A stretch of DNA of 9,718 nucleotides from an uncultured Eubacteriales bacterium (lineage in GTDB: Bacteria; Bacillota; Clostridia; Lachnospirales; Anaerotignaceae): contig CABPCX010000044.1 of the NCBI GenBank assembly GCA_902406135.1, positions 1 to 9,718 on the forward strand, given 5' to 3'. This document shows positions 1 to 5,113 of the stretch, piece after piece (positions within the stretch are counted from its first letter, which is position 1; each line of letters starts with the position of its first letter). Below the pieces are notes generated by a model. The model did not search any database. It was given only the letters and a program-made list of their open reading frames with translations, and was not told the origin of the DNA. Made by a program: the position numbers and the translations under genes.

Positions 1-621
1 TATTCTCTCTGTATCAATAACATTTATTGATAATTCGTTGCTGGTAACACCTTTACTATTTTCAGCCTGAAGGATTACATTGCCTTCTGATCCATTCAGC
101 TGAATTAAGTATGTATCTCCGCTTTTTACAATTTCCGCAATATTTTCATCAGAAGTTGTGAACTCAATATCTGTAACAGTTGCATTGTCAGGTTCAAGCT
201 GAAGTGTTAAAAACGGTTCCTCTTTTATATCGTATTCAGTTTTTTCTGATGAAATTGTTATATTTGTGGCATATGTGGTAGGTATTAAACCTATTAATAT
301 AATTAAGCCGAAAAATACACATAACGGAATTAAACAGCCTTTACGTTTTATACCTTTATTTTCTGAAGATGAACCTTTATTAATATTTTTATCTGTTTTA
401 TTGGAGCGTCTTTTTGATGACTGTTTGCTTTTTCCTATTTTCTCAGTTTCAACGTAGGAAATACCGGTTCCGGGTATACTTGCGGACTTTGTAAGCCTTC
501 CGCTGGAATTTACTGTAACTCTTCCGCCTTTACCTCCGACACTTAGACCGACACTTTTTTTACCAACATTAATTTTTACCCCGGGTGCGACTTTAAAACT
601 CTTTCTAAATCTTAACCCCAT
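1..621 (-). CDS. DUF4236 protein with a membrane anchor and Ig-like domain (partial, C-terminus off the window)
   Basis: The reading frame is open from an ATG at 621 to base 1 (207 codons, no stop) and is preceded by a good ribosome binding site (GGGAGG about 7 bases upstream on the minus strand). Residues 1-55 match the DUF4236 pattern: MGLRFRKS at the start, the glycine-rich GLSVGGKGG, and SIPGTGISY at 48-56. A Lys/Ser-rich linker (57-95) follows, then one hydrophobic segment (about 96-118), then a beta-rich region (about 120-203) resembling bacterial Ig-like (Big) domains, with the TTSDENIAEI segment at 155-164 typical of them. Inference: an anchored protein with an outward Ig-like part. 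DUF4236 has no firmly established function. The gene lies 71 bases downstream of the repressor on the same strand with no terminator seen between, so it is probably expressed in the lysogen. The domain calls are from memory of family patterns. Confidence 0.82.
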   Translation of the reverse strand, partial: MGLRFRKSFKVAPGVKINVGKKSVGLSVGGKGGRVTVNSSGRLTKSASIPGTGISYVETEKIGKSKQSSKRRSNKTDKNINKGSSSENKGIKRKGCLIPLCVFFGLIILIGLIPTTYATNITISSEKTEYDIKEEPFLTLQLEPDNATVTDIEFTTSDENIAEIVKSGDTYLIQLNGSEGNVILQAENSKGVTSNELSINVIDTERI

Positions 622-692
622 AAGTATGCCTCCCTTTAATAGCTTTAGTATTTACCCCTTAACCAGACTACTTTTATCATATTGACGCTTTC

Positions 693-1442
693 TTATCCGT
701 TTTTCTTCCATTCATCTTCAAGTTTTCCTACTACTTTCCCCATGCAGTAGACTGTATCAAACTCGTTGATCTGTATATTTTTATAATCCGGATTTAAGGA
801 GATCAGTTCCTGATTTCCTTTCTTTTTGATGTATCCGCTTCCATCGATAACAAAAAGACCTATGTCACCAATATCTACAGGCTCCTTGCTGACAAGGACT
901 GTATCACCGTCTGAATATAACGGCAGCATACTGTCTCCCGAAACTTTAACAAGAAAATCGGCTTTTCTGGTTATGCTGTTGGCAGTCAAAGCGAGGGGCT
1001 CGTCATCCAGATCCCCAAAAAGAGTATTGCCTCCGCCTGCAGAAGCAGTATTCTGAGCAAAATTGATATATATAATGTCATTTGCACCATTTTCAGATGT
1101 GCTGTTCACGCCGTTTTCTATTCGGTCAAGCTCGACATCCATAACGGTATCGACCATATGCTTACCGTGTTCATCAAGACGGCGGTATTTTTTTATGTGT
1201 TCAAATTCTGATATAGTAACATCATTTTTCTTTTTGGGAATATTGACAACATCTTGAAAAAGATAGTTTGCATCAACTCCCAGTGCTTCTATCAGCTTAT
1301 ACATAACGGCTTCCTTAGGATGGCTCGTTTCTTTTTCATAATTCGTAACGGCTGAGCCTGTTATTCCAATAAGAGCACCAAGCTCATTCTGAGTAAGACC
1401 AAGATTTTCTCTGGCTTCTTTGATCCTTTTACCAATACCCAT
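693..1442 (-). CDS. CI/LexA-like prophage repressor (XRE HTH plus S24 self-cleaving domain)
   Basis: This 249-aa protein has the classic two-domain form. Residues 5-62 are an XRE helix-turn-helix (RIKEARENLGLTQNELGALI, then GSAVTNYEKETSHP). Residues 123-245 are an S24/LexA peptidase domain. Visible catalytic features are the Ala135-Gly136 cleavage site in TASAGGG, the nucleophile Ser171 in VSGDSMLP, and the probable general base Lys206 in GYIKKK. It should repress the lytic promoter during lysogeny and be inactivated by RecA-stimulated self-cleavage after DNA damage. It is divergent from an XRE gene across a promoter/operator region carrying its likely binding sites. The start has GAGAGGTG upstream and a consensus promoter 25-55 bases away. 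Length and motifs are normal for the family, and nothing looks broken. Confidence 0.95.
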   Translation of the reverse strand: MGIGKRIKEARENLGLTQNELGALIGITGSAVTNYEKETSHPKEAVMYKLIEALGVDANYLFQDVVNIPKKKNDVTISEFEHIKKYRRLDEHGKHMVDTVMDVELDRIENGVNSTSENGANDIIYINFAQNTASAGGGNTLFGDLDDEPLALTANSITRKADFLVKVSGDSMLPLYSDGDTVLVSKEPVDIGDIGLFVIDGSGYIKKKGNQELISLNPDYKNIQINEFDTVYCMGKVVGKLEDEWKKNG

Positions 1443-1467
1443 TCCTTACACCTCTCTTCTTAAGTCA

Positions 1468-1496
1468 AATATACACTAGGTTTCTTGAATTGTAAA
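1468..1496 (-). promoter_or_regulatory. repressor (lysogenic) promoter
   Basis: On the minus strand there is a -35 TTTACA (1496-1491), a 17-base spacer and a -10 TATATT (1473-1468). Transcription would begin near 1461, about 20 bases before the repressor ATG. One TTCTTGAA half-site (1482-1489) sits inside the spacer, which suggests autoregulation. Confidence 0.75.
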
Positions 1497-1512
1497 GAAA
1501 AAACTTCAAGAA
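1481..1512. promoter_or_regulatory. operator pair 1 (inverted TTCTTGAA half-sites)
   Basis: TTCTTGAA (1482-1489) and TTCAAGAA (1505-1512) form a perfect 8-bp inverted repeat with a 15-base spacer. The first arm lies in the spacer of the leftward promoter and the second just upstream of its -35. Together with the related pair at 1543-1572 this is the expected layout of repressor/Cro sites. That the repressor binds here is inferred. Confidence 0.65.
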
Positions 1513-1527
1513 TATTTAGAAAAAGGA

Positions 1528-1556
1528 TTGACAACTAATAAATCTTGAGTTATTCT
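1528..1556 (+). promoter_or_regulatory. rightward early (lytic) promoter
   Basis: There is a perfect -35 TTGACA (1528-1533), an exact 17-base spacer and a -10 TATTCT (1551-1556). Transcription should start near 1563. The -10 is flanked by the arms of operator pair 2, so a bound repressor would block RNA polymerase. The position also shows that the XRE gene downstream cannot begin at the TTG at 1545, which lies upstream of the transcription start. Confidence 0.85.
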
Positions 1557-1572
1557 TTAGGTGAACTCAAGA
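1543..1572. promoter_or_regulatory. operator pair 2 (inverted TCTTGAGTT half-sites)
   Basis: TCTTGAGTT (1543-1551) and AACTCAAGA (1564-1572) form a perfect 9-bp inverted repeat with a 12-base spacer, centred on the -10 and start point of the rightward promoter. The core TCTTGA is shared with operator pair 1, giving four related half-sites in about 90 bases. Confidence 0.65.
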
Positions 1573-1595
1573 AACTTTATGAAAGGGGTGAAAAC

Positions 1596-1832
1596 TTGAA
1601 GTCTATAATTGCAAAAAACGTAAAATACATAATTAAACAAAAAGGTCTTAAGCAGGGTGCAGTAGGTAAAATGGCAGGATATGACTGTAAGGCTTTCAGC
1701 AATATGCTTAATGGGAGAAAAATAATAACTGACACCGATGTACTTAAAATAGCCAATGCACTGGATGTTGAGGTAAATGCTTTATTTGAAGAAAGAAGGG
1801 ATAAAGAGGAGGATGAAGACAATAACTGTTAA
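1596..1832 (+). CDS. Cro-like XRE-family HTH regulator
   Basis: This 78-aa protein consists of one HTH_XRE domain: KNVKYIIKQKGLKQGAVGKM, then AGYDCKAFSNMLNGRKIITD, then VLKIANALDVEVNALF, with an acidic tail. I chose the TTG at 1596 because AAAGGGGTG (1582-1590) sits 5 bases upstream and the promoter -10 is at 1551-1556. The upstream in-frame TTG at 1545 would lie before the transcript start. As the first gene rightward of the lysogeny switch it occupies the Cro position and probably competes with the repressor for the TCTTGA sites. An excisionase-like or other regulatory role is possible but less likely. Confidence 0.85.
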   Translation: MKSIIAKNVKYIIKQKGLKQGAVGKMAGYDCKAFSNMLNGRKIITDTDVLKIANALDVEVNALFEERRDKEEDEDNNC

Positions 1833-2043
1833 GTTTACGATCTGTGATAAGAAATACCTTATGATACTGACTTTTAATTTATTTACTAAAGTCAGAGTTT
1901 GTCTTTACGAGGAGTACGAAAAAAAGAAAAACATTACTCCATTAAAAATTATCCCTGTAACAGTACAGTATACAGGGATAGGAGATTTGATTCTTCTTAA
2001 AGCAAAAATACTTATGCAAAGGTTAAAGCGATATTTTGGATAA
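1813..2043 (+). CDS. small hypothetical early protein
   Basis: A 76-aa frame starts at an ATG directly behind AAAGAGGAGG and overlaps the end of the Cro-like gene by 20 bases, as translationally coupled phage genes often do. The product alternates hydrophobic and basic residues (VKFTICDKKYLMILTFNL near the N-terminus, a basic C-terminus ending KRYFG) and has no motif I recognise. Doubt comes from the opposite strand: the terminator of the reverse-oriented unit (1944-1980) and the restored end of its gene (2023) both lie inside this frame. The frame may be real, or it may be what remains of a gene whose end was altered when the reverse unit arrived. Confidence 0.5.
   Translation: MKTITVKFTICDKKYLMILTFNLFTKVRVCLYEEYEKKKNITPLKIIPVTVQYTGIGDLILLKAKILMQRLKRYFG
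1944..1980 (-). terminator. rho-independent terminator of the reverse-oriented unit
   Basis: Read on the minus strand, TATCCCTGTA (1980-1971) pairs perfectly with TACAGGGATA (1959-1950) around an 11-base loop, followed after two bases by TTTTT (1948-1944). It stands about 40 bases past the frameshift-corrected stop of the 2023-2552 gene. On the plus strand no T-tract follows, so it should not stop the early transcript. Confidence 0.7.
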
Positions 2044-2552
2044 GAGTGTTGTAATTAATATGGTTAAAGCTTCGCTTGCTGTTGCGGTAAGGACATTATC
2101 AGAAATACTAGAAATGAAATCACGCACTTTTACTTTCTTCTTATCGGATGAAAGCTTTGGATTTTTTAATTCATAGAGCAGGTTTCAATAAGTTCTTTAT
2201 ATTCATCAGGCAATTCGGATGAAGTAATTTGATCACATATTTCATTATAGTTATTTGAAACGGTGTTATTTGTGCCATTTACGTAAATATTGTTATTGCC
2301 TTGAATTGCAGGGAGTGGCGGCTGATTTATAAAACCGTTTTCAGCAAAATCAAGTCCGTCAGGAGTTATCTCTACTTCGTAAAAACCCATTGCGGCAGCT
2401 ATTATGTCTATATAGCCAGCACTATCAAGATAGTCTAAGCAATCTAAATCATGAGATTTATCTTCATCAAAATCAATATGACAAGATCTTGTGTTTTTGT
2501 CATTGCAGAACGTGTATAAATCTTTGAAATAATCAATGTACTTTTGCTTCAT
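2023..2552 (-). pseudogene. frameshifted winged-helix-like cargo gene (normal-frame product 128 aa; restored product 176 aa)
   Basis: The ATG at 2552 has AAAGGAG 5-6 bases upstream and is preferred over an upstream GTG at 2609. The N-terminal part (to about residue 76) looks like a winged helix: LDCLDYLDSAGYI followed by YEVEITPDGLDFAENG. Next come a proline segment (INQPPLPAI) and an Asn-rich stretch, IQGNNNIYVNGTNNTVSNN. The normal frame then stops at 2166-2168 after LIETCSMN. Re-reading one base at 2184 (a -1 shift in the AAA run after ELIE) opens 53 more codons to a TAA at 2023-2025. These begin NLLYELKNPKLSSDKKKVK and end with a hydrophobic helix, ALTILITTLLS. They read as a natural continuation, so a one-base deletion or sequencing error is the simplest view. 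The gene has its own promoter and terminator and faces against the early operon, which fits a lysogen-expressed accessory gene. The molecular function is unknown. Confidence 0.72.
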
Positions 2553-2599
2553 GGAAACTCCTTTCATAGATAAACTGACAGTTAAAATTCTATTTTTAT

Positions 2600-2628
2600 A
2601 TTTTACCACAGATTGTATGTATTAACAA
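2600..2628 (-). promoter_or_regulatory. promoter of the reverse-oriented cargo gene
   Basis: The minus strand has a -35 TTGTTA (2628-2623), a 17-base spacer and a -10 TAAAAT (2605-2600). The predicted start is about 40 bases before the ATG at 2552. An inverted repeat ATTGT/ACAAT (2612-2616, 2625-2629) overlaps the -35 and could be an operator. Confidence 0.55.
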
Positions 2629-2645
2629 TATATAGGAGTGATAAT

Positions 2646-2828
2646 TTGAAACTCAACAATATATTGAGAGAAAAAGGCATAACAGCAAAACAGGTCAGTG
2701 AACAGACCGGCATAAAATATGGGACTATGCTCAAATATTCCAGCGGGGAGAGAACTCCCGGGGTAGAGAGAGCAAAATTAATAGCAGCGGTACTTGATAT
2801 GGACTGGTGGAAGCTCATAGATAAATAA
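2646..2828 (+). CDS. small XRE-family HTH protein
   Basis: This 60-aa protein is little more than a helix-turn-helix: LNNILREKGITAKQVSEQTG, then IKYGTMLKYSSGERTPGVE, then a final helix ending MDWWKLIDK. The TTG at 2646 is chosen because TAGGAGTG (2633-2640) lies 5 bases before it. An upstream in-frame TTG at 2613 has no site. It diverges from the reverse cargo gene across about 90 bases, so it may regulate that gene, itself, or the following early genes. A second DNA-binding protein at this point (Cro, Cop or antirepressor helper) is common in Firmicute phages, and its exact role cannot be read from the sequence. Confidence 0.78.
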   Translation: MKLNNILREKGITAKQVSEQTGIKYGTMLKYSSGERTPGVERAKLIAAVLDMDWWKLIDK

Positions 2829-2890
2829 CCAGTCAAGATGTACAACCCCTGCCACATACAATTTACCAATAGATCAAAGAGGTGATACAT

Positions 2891-3166
2891 ATGCCCAGAG
2901 TAAGGCCGAAGAGAGTTTACAAGGTAATAAATATCTGTACCAGGAGAACGCCTGAGGAGCAGGCGAAATATATGGAGGAGGTAATGCCTATATTTGTAAA
3001 GCTGGGGCTCTACAAAATAGTAGATGAGAACTACAAGCCAAAGCCCATAAGAGAGATACCCATAGACGAGATCGGTGATGAAGCGGGCTGTGAAAAGACA
3101 AAGCAGTTTTTGAGGGATCACCCGGAGTATATGGCTTGGGAGCTGGCGGAAGATACAGAAGATTAA
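2891..3166 (+). CDS. hypothetical phage early protein
   Basis: A 91-aa soluble, charged protein starts at an ATG with AGAGGTG (2878-2884) 6 bases upstream. I prefer this ATG to a GTG nine bases earlier that lies within the binding site. The N-terminus is basic (MPRVRPKRVYKV), the middle is helical (TPEEQAKYMEEVMPIFVKLG), and the C-terminus is acidic (AWELAEDTED). I recognise no domain. It is the first of a tight chain of short genes leading to the replication genes. Confidence 0.72.
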   Translation: MPRVRPKRVYKVINICTRRTPEEQAKYMEEVMPIFVKLGLYKIVDENYKPKPIREIPIDEIGDEAGCEKTKQFLRDHPEYMAWELAEDTED

Positions 3167-3178
3167 GGCGGTGGCGTT

Positions 3179-3358
3179 ATGGAACTTACAATATTTGAGC
3201 TGGCATTTTTGGGAGGATGGTATGCCTTAAGCTATGCGGTTCTTAAGTCTATTGAAATACGCATCATAAATACCAGGCTCAAGGAAGAAAACAAGCGTTT
3301 AAGAGAAGGCAGGAATACAGGGAAAGGTGTTTACTATGAAGGTAAAACTTACAAATGA
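3179..3358 (+). CDS. 59-aa single-span membrane protein
   Basis: The ATG at 3179 opens a 59-residue frame: MELTIFELAFLGGWYALSYA forms a hydrophobic N-terminal helix, and a basic helix (KSIEIRIINTRLKEENKRLRE) looks able to form a short coiled coil. The positive charges after the helix predict an N-out, C-in topology. AAGGCGGTG (about 3165-3173) is a moderate ribosome binding site, 12 bases after the previous stop. The last 23 bases overlap the next gene and carry its ribosome binding site, which suggests coupled translation. Short membrane proteins of this type are frequent in phage early regions, and the function is unknown. Confidence 0.62.
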   Translation: MELTIFELAFLGGWYALSYAVLKSIEIRIINTRLKEENKRLREGRNTGKGVYYEGKTYK

Positions 3359-3644
3359 TAAACTGAGACGCGCATTTTTAGATAATTATGAGGCGTGGGG
3401 CGTATGGTTTTACGAACCGCGCCTCGGCGTTAATTATTATAGATGTTCCTTCCCGGATAACAGCGGGATAGTAGTAGAGGAGCAGACGAGTGCAGGGCTG
3501 CATTCACCAAGGGTAGTCATGTCTGTAAGATATCACAGGGTATCGCCCCATGGTAAGTATGATATGGAAGAGAGCAGTATGGCAGATATGATCCGAAACT
3601 TAAGGAACTGGACAGGCATAGTAGAGATCGGCATTTCGGATTGA
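3336..3644 (+). CDS. hypothetical phage early protein
   Basis: A 102-aa protein starts at an ATG with AAAGGTG (3323-3329) 6 bases upstream. A GTG nine bases earlier falls inside that site and is rejected. The sequence is rich in Tyr and Trp (EAWGVWFYEPRLGVNYYRCS) with beta-like stretches and an amphipathic helix near the end (MADMIRNLRNWTG). No family is recognised. It overlaps the preceding gene by 23 bases. The open frame continues in the same phase after its TGA for another 84 sense codons (see the Cys-rich gene at 3666). Confidence 0.72.
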   Translation: MKVKLTNDKLRRAFLDNYEAWGVWFYEPRLGVNYYRCSFPDNSGIVVEEQTSAGLHSPRVVMSVRYHRVSPHGKYDMEESSMADMIRNLRNWTGIVEIGISD

Positions 3645-3665
3645 GCAGGTAAGGCGGGATGTAAA

Positions 3666-3899
3666 CTGAAAAGGATAATAGTTAAAATAAGTGATAATAG
3701 AATTTGCAGAAACTGTAAACATCGTATAAAGACGGACTGGTCAGAGTTTGATAAATGCGGGATATACGCTCCCGCATTTAAAGGCGATGAACTGCTGGTG
3801 AGCAGGAAAGATAAAGTGAGACCCGAGGAATGTCCCCTTGACACCTGTATTTACGGTGAAAGAGGGATTTTTTATTTTAAGAGAAAGATAGGTCTATAA
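3666..3899 (+). CDS. Cys-rich putative zinc-binding protein with a non-standard start
   Basis: From 3645 to the TAA at 3897-3899 the frame is open and reads like a genuine protein. It has CRNCKH at residues 14-19, KCGIY (Cys31), PEECPLDTC (Cys56, Cys61) and a basic end, FYFKRKIGL. CxxC plus further Cys suggests a small zinc ribbon, which is inference. No ATG, GTG or TTG exists near the N-terminus. The best start is CTG at 3666, with GGCGGG 7 bases upstream, giving 77 aa. Alternatives are ATT or ATA starts, or readthrough of the upstream TGA (3642-3644), with which the frame is in phase. The next gene begins 22 bases later. A role in early phage metabolism cannot be specified. Confidence 0.6.
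   Translation: MKRIIVKISDNRICRNCKHRIKTDWSEFDKCGIYAPAFKGDELLVSRKDKVRPEECPLDTCIYGERGIFYFKRKIGL
3752..3780. repeat. perfect 11-bp hairpin inside the Cys-rich gene
   Basis: TAAATGCGGGA (3752-3762) and TCCCGCATTTA (3770-3780) pair perfectly around a 7-base loop. No T-tract follows on either strand, so it is not a simple terminator. It could slow translation, be processed as RNA, or be a protein-binding palindrome. Confidence 0.6.
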
Positions 3900-3921
3900 A
3901 TAAACTTAAGGAGGTGCGCCC

Positions 3922-4206
3922 ATGGAAAATGGCAGGCCTGAAGTGGACCTGAGGACAAAAGCAGAAAGGGCGGTATATTTGCCATATCCGGCAGTAAGGC
4001 TCAAAGGCATAAGGGCGTGGCTGAATATGGCACCCGGTCAGAAAATAAATATAGACGGCCAAAGATATGTGATAGAGGGCATATATGAGTTTCATATAAC
4101 TGCCATAAACACAAAATACGGATGGAGAGAATCCTTTACATATGCCCAAATTTGGACAAGCACCGTAAAAAGAAAGCGGGGTGAGGCCTATGGCAGCACC
4201 GACTAA
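3922..4206 (+). CDS. hypothetical phage early protein
   Basis: This 94-aa basic protein starts behind a near-perfect ribosome binding site, AAGGAGGTG (3908-3916), one of the strongest in the window. Its middle (WLNMAPGQKINIDGQRYVIEGIYEFHITAI) suggests a small beta-barrel or SH3-like fold, and the C-terminus is basic (VKRKRGEAYG). No family is recognised. It overlaps the start of the replication initiator by 17 bases, so the two are probably translationally coupled, and a role near replication or its control is a fair guess only. Confidence 0.75.
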   Translation: MENGRPEVDLRTKAERAVYLPYPAVRLKGIRAWLNMAPGQKINIDGQRYVIEGIYEFHITAINTKYGWRESFTYAQIWTSTVKRKRGEAYGSTD

Positions 4207-5113
4207 GGTCGGACTGGACTATTTCCCGTTCTATACAACACTTATAAGGGATAGGAAACTGCGTCCGGTCAAGCTCAAATACGGATACCTGGCCACAATG
4301 GTGTATATATGTCTTTTATGCATCATTTATGATGACCACGGATACTACTGCCGTGATGAGGAAAATCTTATATGGGACATAATGGAGATGCTTCAGGGGA
4401 AATACCAGCCTGAAGCGGATACCGTCAAGGGTGTGATTGAGATGCTGGTGGCGTGTGAACTATTCAGCGGCGGCCGCTTCCAATCCAAAATACTGACTTC
4501 CAAACGTATACAGGACATTTATTACAGGTCCACACTTAAGCGTACAGGACTGACGGTAAACAGAAAGATATGGCTGCTGTCCGAGGAGGAAATGAGAGCC
4601 ATATCAACCCATAGCAGTATTCTGTCCTTTTTGGTTAATGACGGAAATAACGGAGTAAATGACGTCAATAACTCAGTTAATGACGCCAATAATGAACAAA
4701 TAAAAGAAAATAAAATAAAAGAAAAGAAAACTAAAGAAAACAGCTTTCCTTCAGACAGCTTCCAGATGGAAGCAGCCAGAAGGCTTAGAGACGGTACACT
4801 GAGACTTTTCCCGAAGCAGAAGGTACCTGATGACAAGGGGCTCAATAAGTGGGCGGAGATAATAGACAGGATGATAAGGCTGGATAAAAGAAGTGAGAAG
4901 GATATACTGGACGTTCTGGACTTTGCCCTTGAGGACGATTTCTGGAAACAGAATATACGCTCTGCGGACAAGCTGAGAAAGCAGTTCGACAACCTTTATG
5001 TAAAAATGGTCTCTGGAAGAAGTCAGAAAAATGAGCAGAAAAACGATATAAGAAAAAGCCAGACTGAGGAATATTTCAGACAGCTTGAGCAGGAAATGGA
5101 GGCAGGCAGATGA
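4190..5113 (+). CDS. phage replication initiator / replisome organizer (DUF4373 N-terminus)
   Basis: This 307-aa protein starts at ATG 4190 rather than the GTG at 4181, because MAAPTKVGLDYFPF matches the usual family start. Residues 4-135 resemble the Lin1244/Lin1753-type (DUF4373) winged-helix domain found in Firmicute phage replication proteins. Residues 149-188 form a low-complexity linker with three VNDxNNx heptads followed by a Lys/Glu/Asn-rich run. The C-terminal domain (about 190-275) has WAEIIDRMIRLD and FWKQNIRSADKLRKQFDNL, as in replication proteins that load the helicase. The tail (276-307) is charged and helical. It should bind the phage origin and recruit the helicase encoded next, which overlaps it by 4 bases (ATGA). 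The linker DNA may itself be the origin. Confidence 0.86.
   Translation: MAAPTKVGLDYFPFYTTLIRDRKLRPVKLKYGYLATMVYICLLCIIYDDHGYYCRDEENLIWDIMEMLQGKYQPEADTVKGVIEMLVACELFSGGRFQSKILTSKRIQDIYYRSTLKRTGLTVNRKIWLLSEEEMRAISTHSSILSFLVNDGNNGVNDVNNSVNDANNEQIKENKIKEKKTKENSFPSDSFQMEAARRLRDGTLRLFPKQKVPDDKGLNKWAEIIDRMIRLDKRSEKDILDVLDFALEDDFWKQNIRSADKLRKQFDNLYVKMVSGRSQKNEQKNDIRKSQTEEYFRQLEQEMEAGR
4634..4740 (+). repeat. three 21-bp direct repeats plus A+T-rich tract (candidate replication origin)
   Basis: Three in-phase copies lie at 4634-4654, 4655-4675 and 4676-4696. Each has the pattern GTWAATGACG, one variable base, then CAATAA (AAATAA in copy 1) and a variable end. They encode the VNDxNNx heptads. Immediately after, 4691-4740 has only 7 G/C in 50 and is almost all purine on the plus strand. 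Iterons followed by an A+T-rich, strand-biased stretch inside the initiator gene is the arrangement of the lambda origin in gene O. Origin function here is inference. Confidence 0.5.

Noticed and set aside
266..457. A 63-aa plus-strand frame
   Set aside because: It is antisense to the DUF4236 gene, which has a strong family match and ribosome binding site; no site precedes this frame.
1545..1595. Longer start (TTG at 1545) for the Cro-like gene
   Set aside because: The -10 of the early promoter is at 1551-1556, so this codon would lie upstream of the transcript; a good ribosome binding site precedes the TTG at 1596.
2174..2190. Programmed -1 frameshift signal in the cargo gene
   Set aside because: The bases around the shift do not form an XXXYYYZ heptamer and I see no following pseudoknot; a one-base deletion in the A run is simpler.
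2603..3121. A 172-aa open frame on the minus strand
   Set aside because: It covers two well-supported plus-strand genes with ribosome binding sites, and its product is hydrophobic and Leu/Tyr-rich as antisense frames often are.
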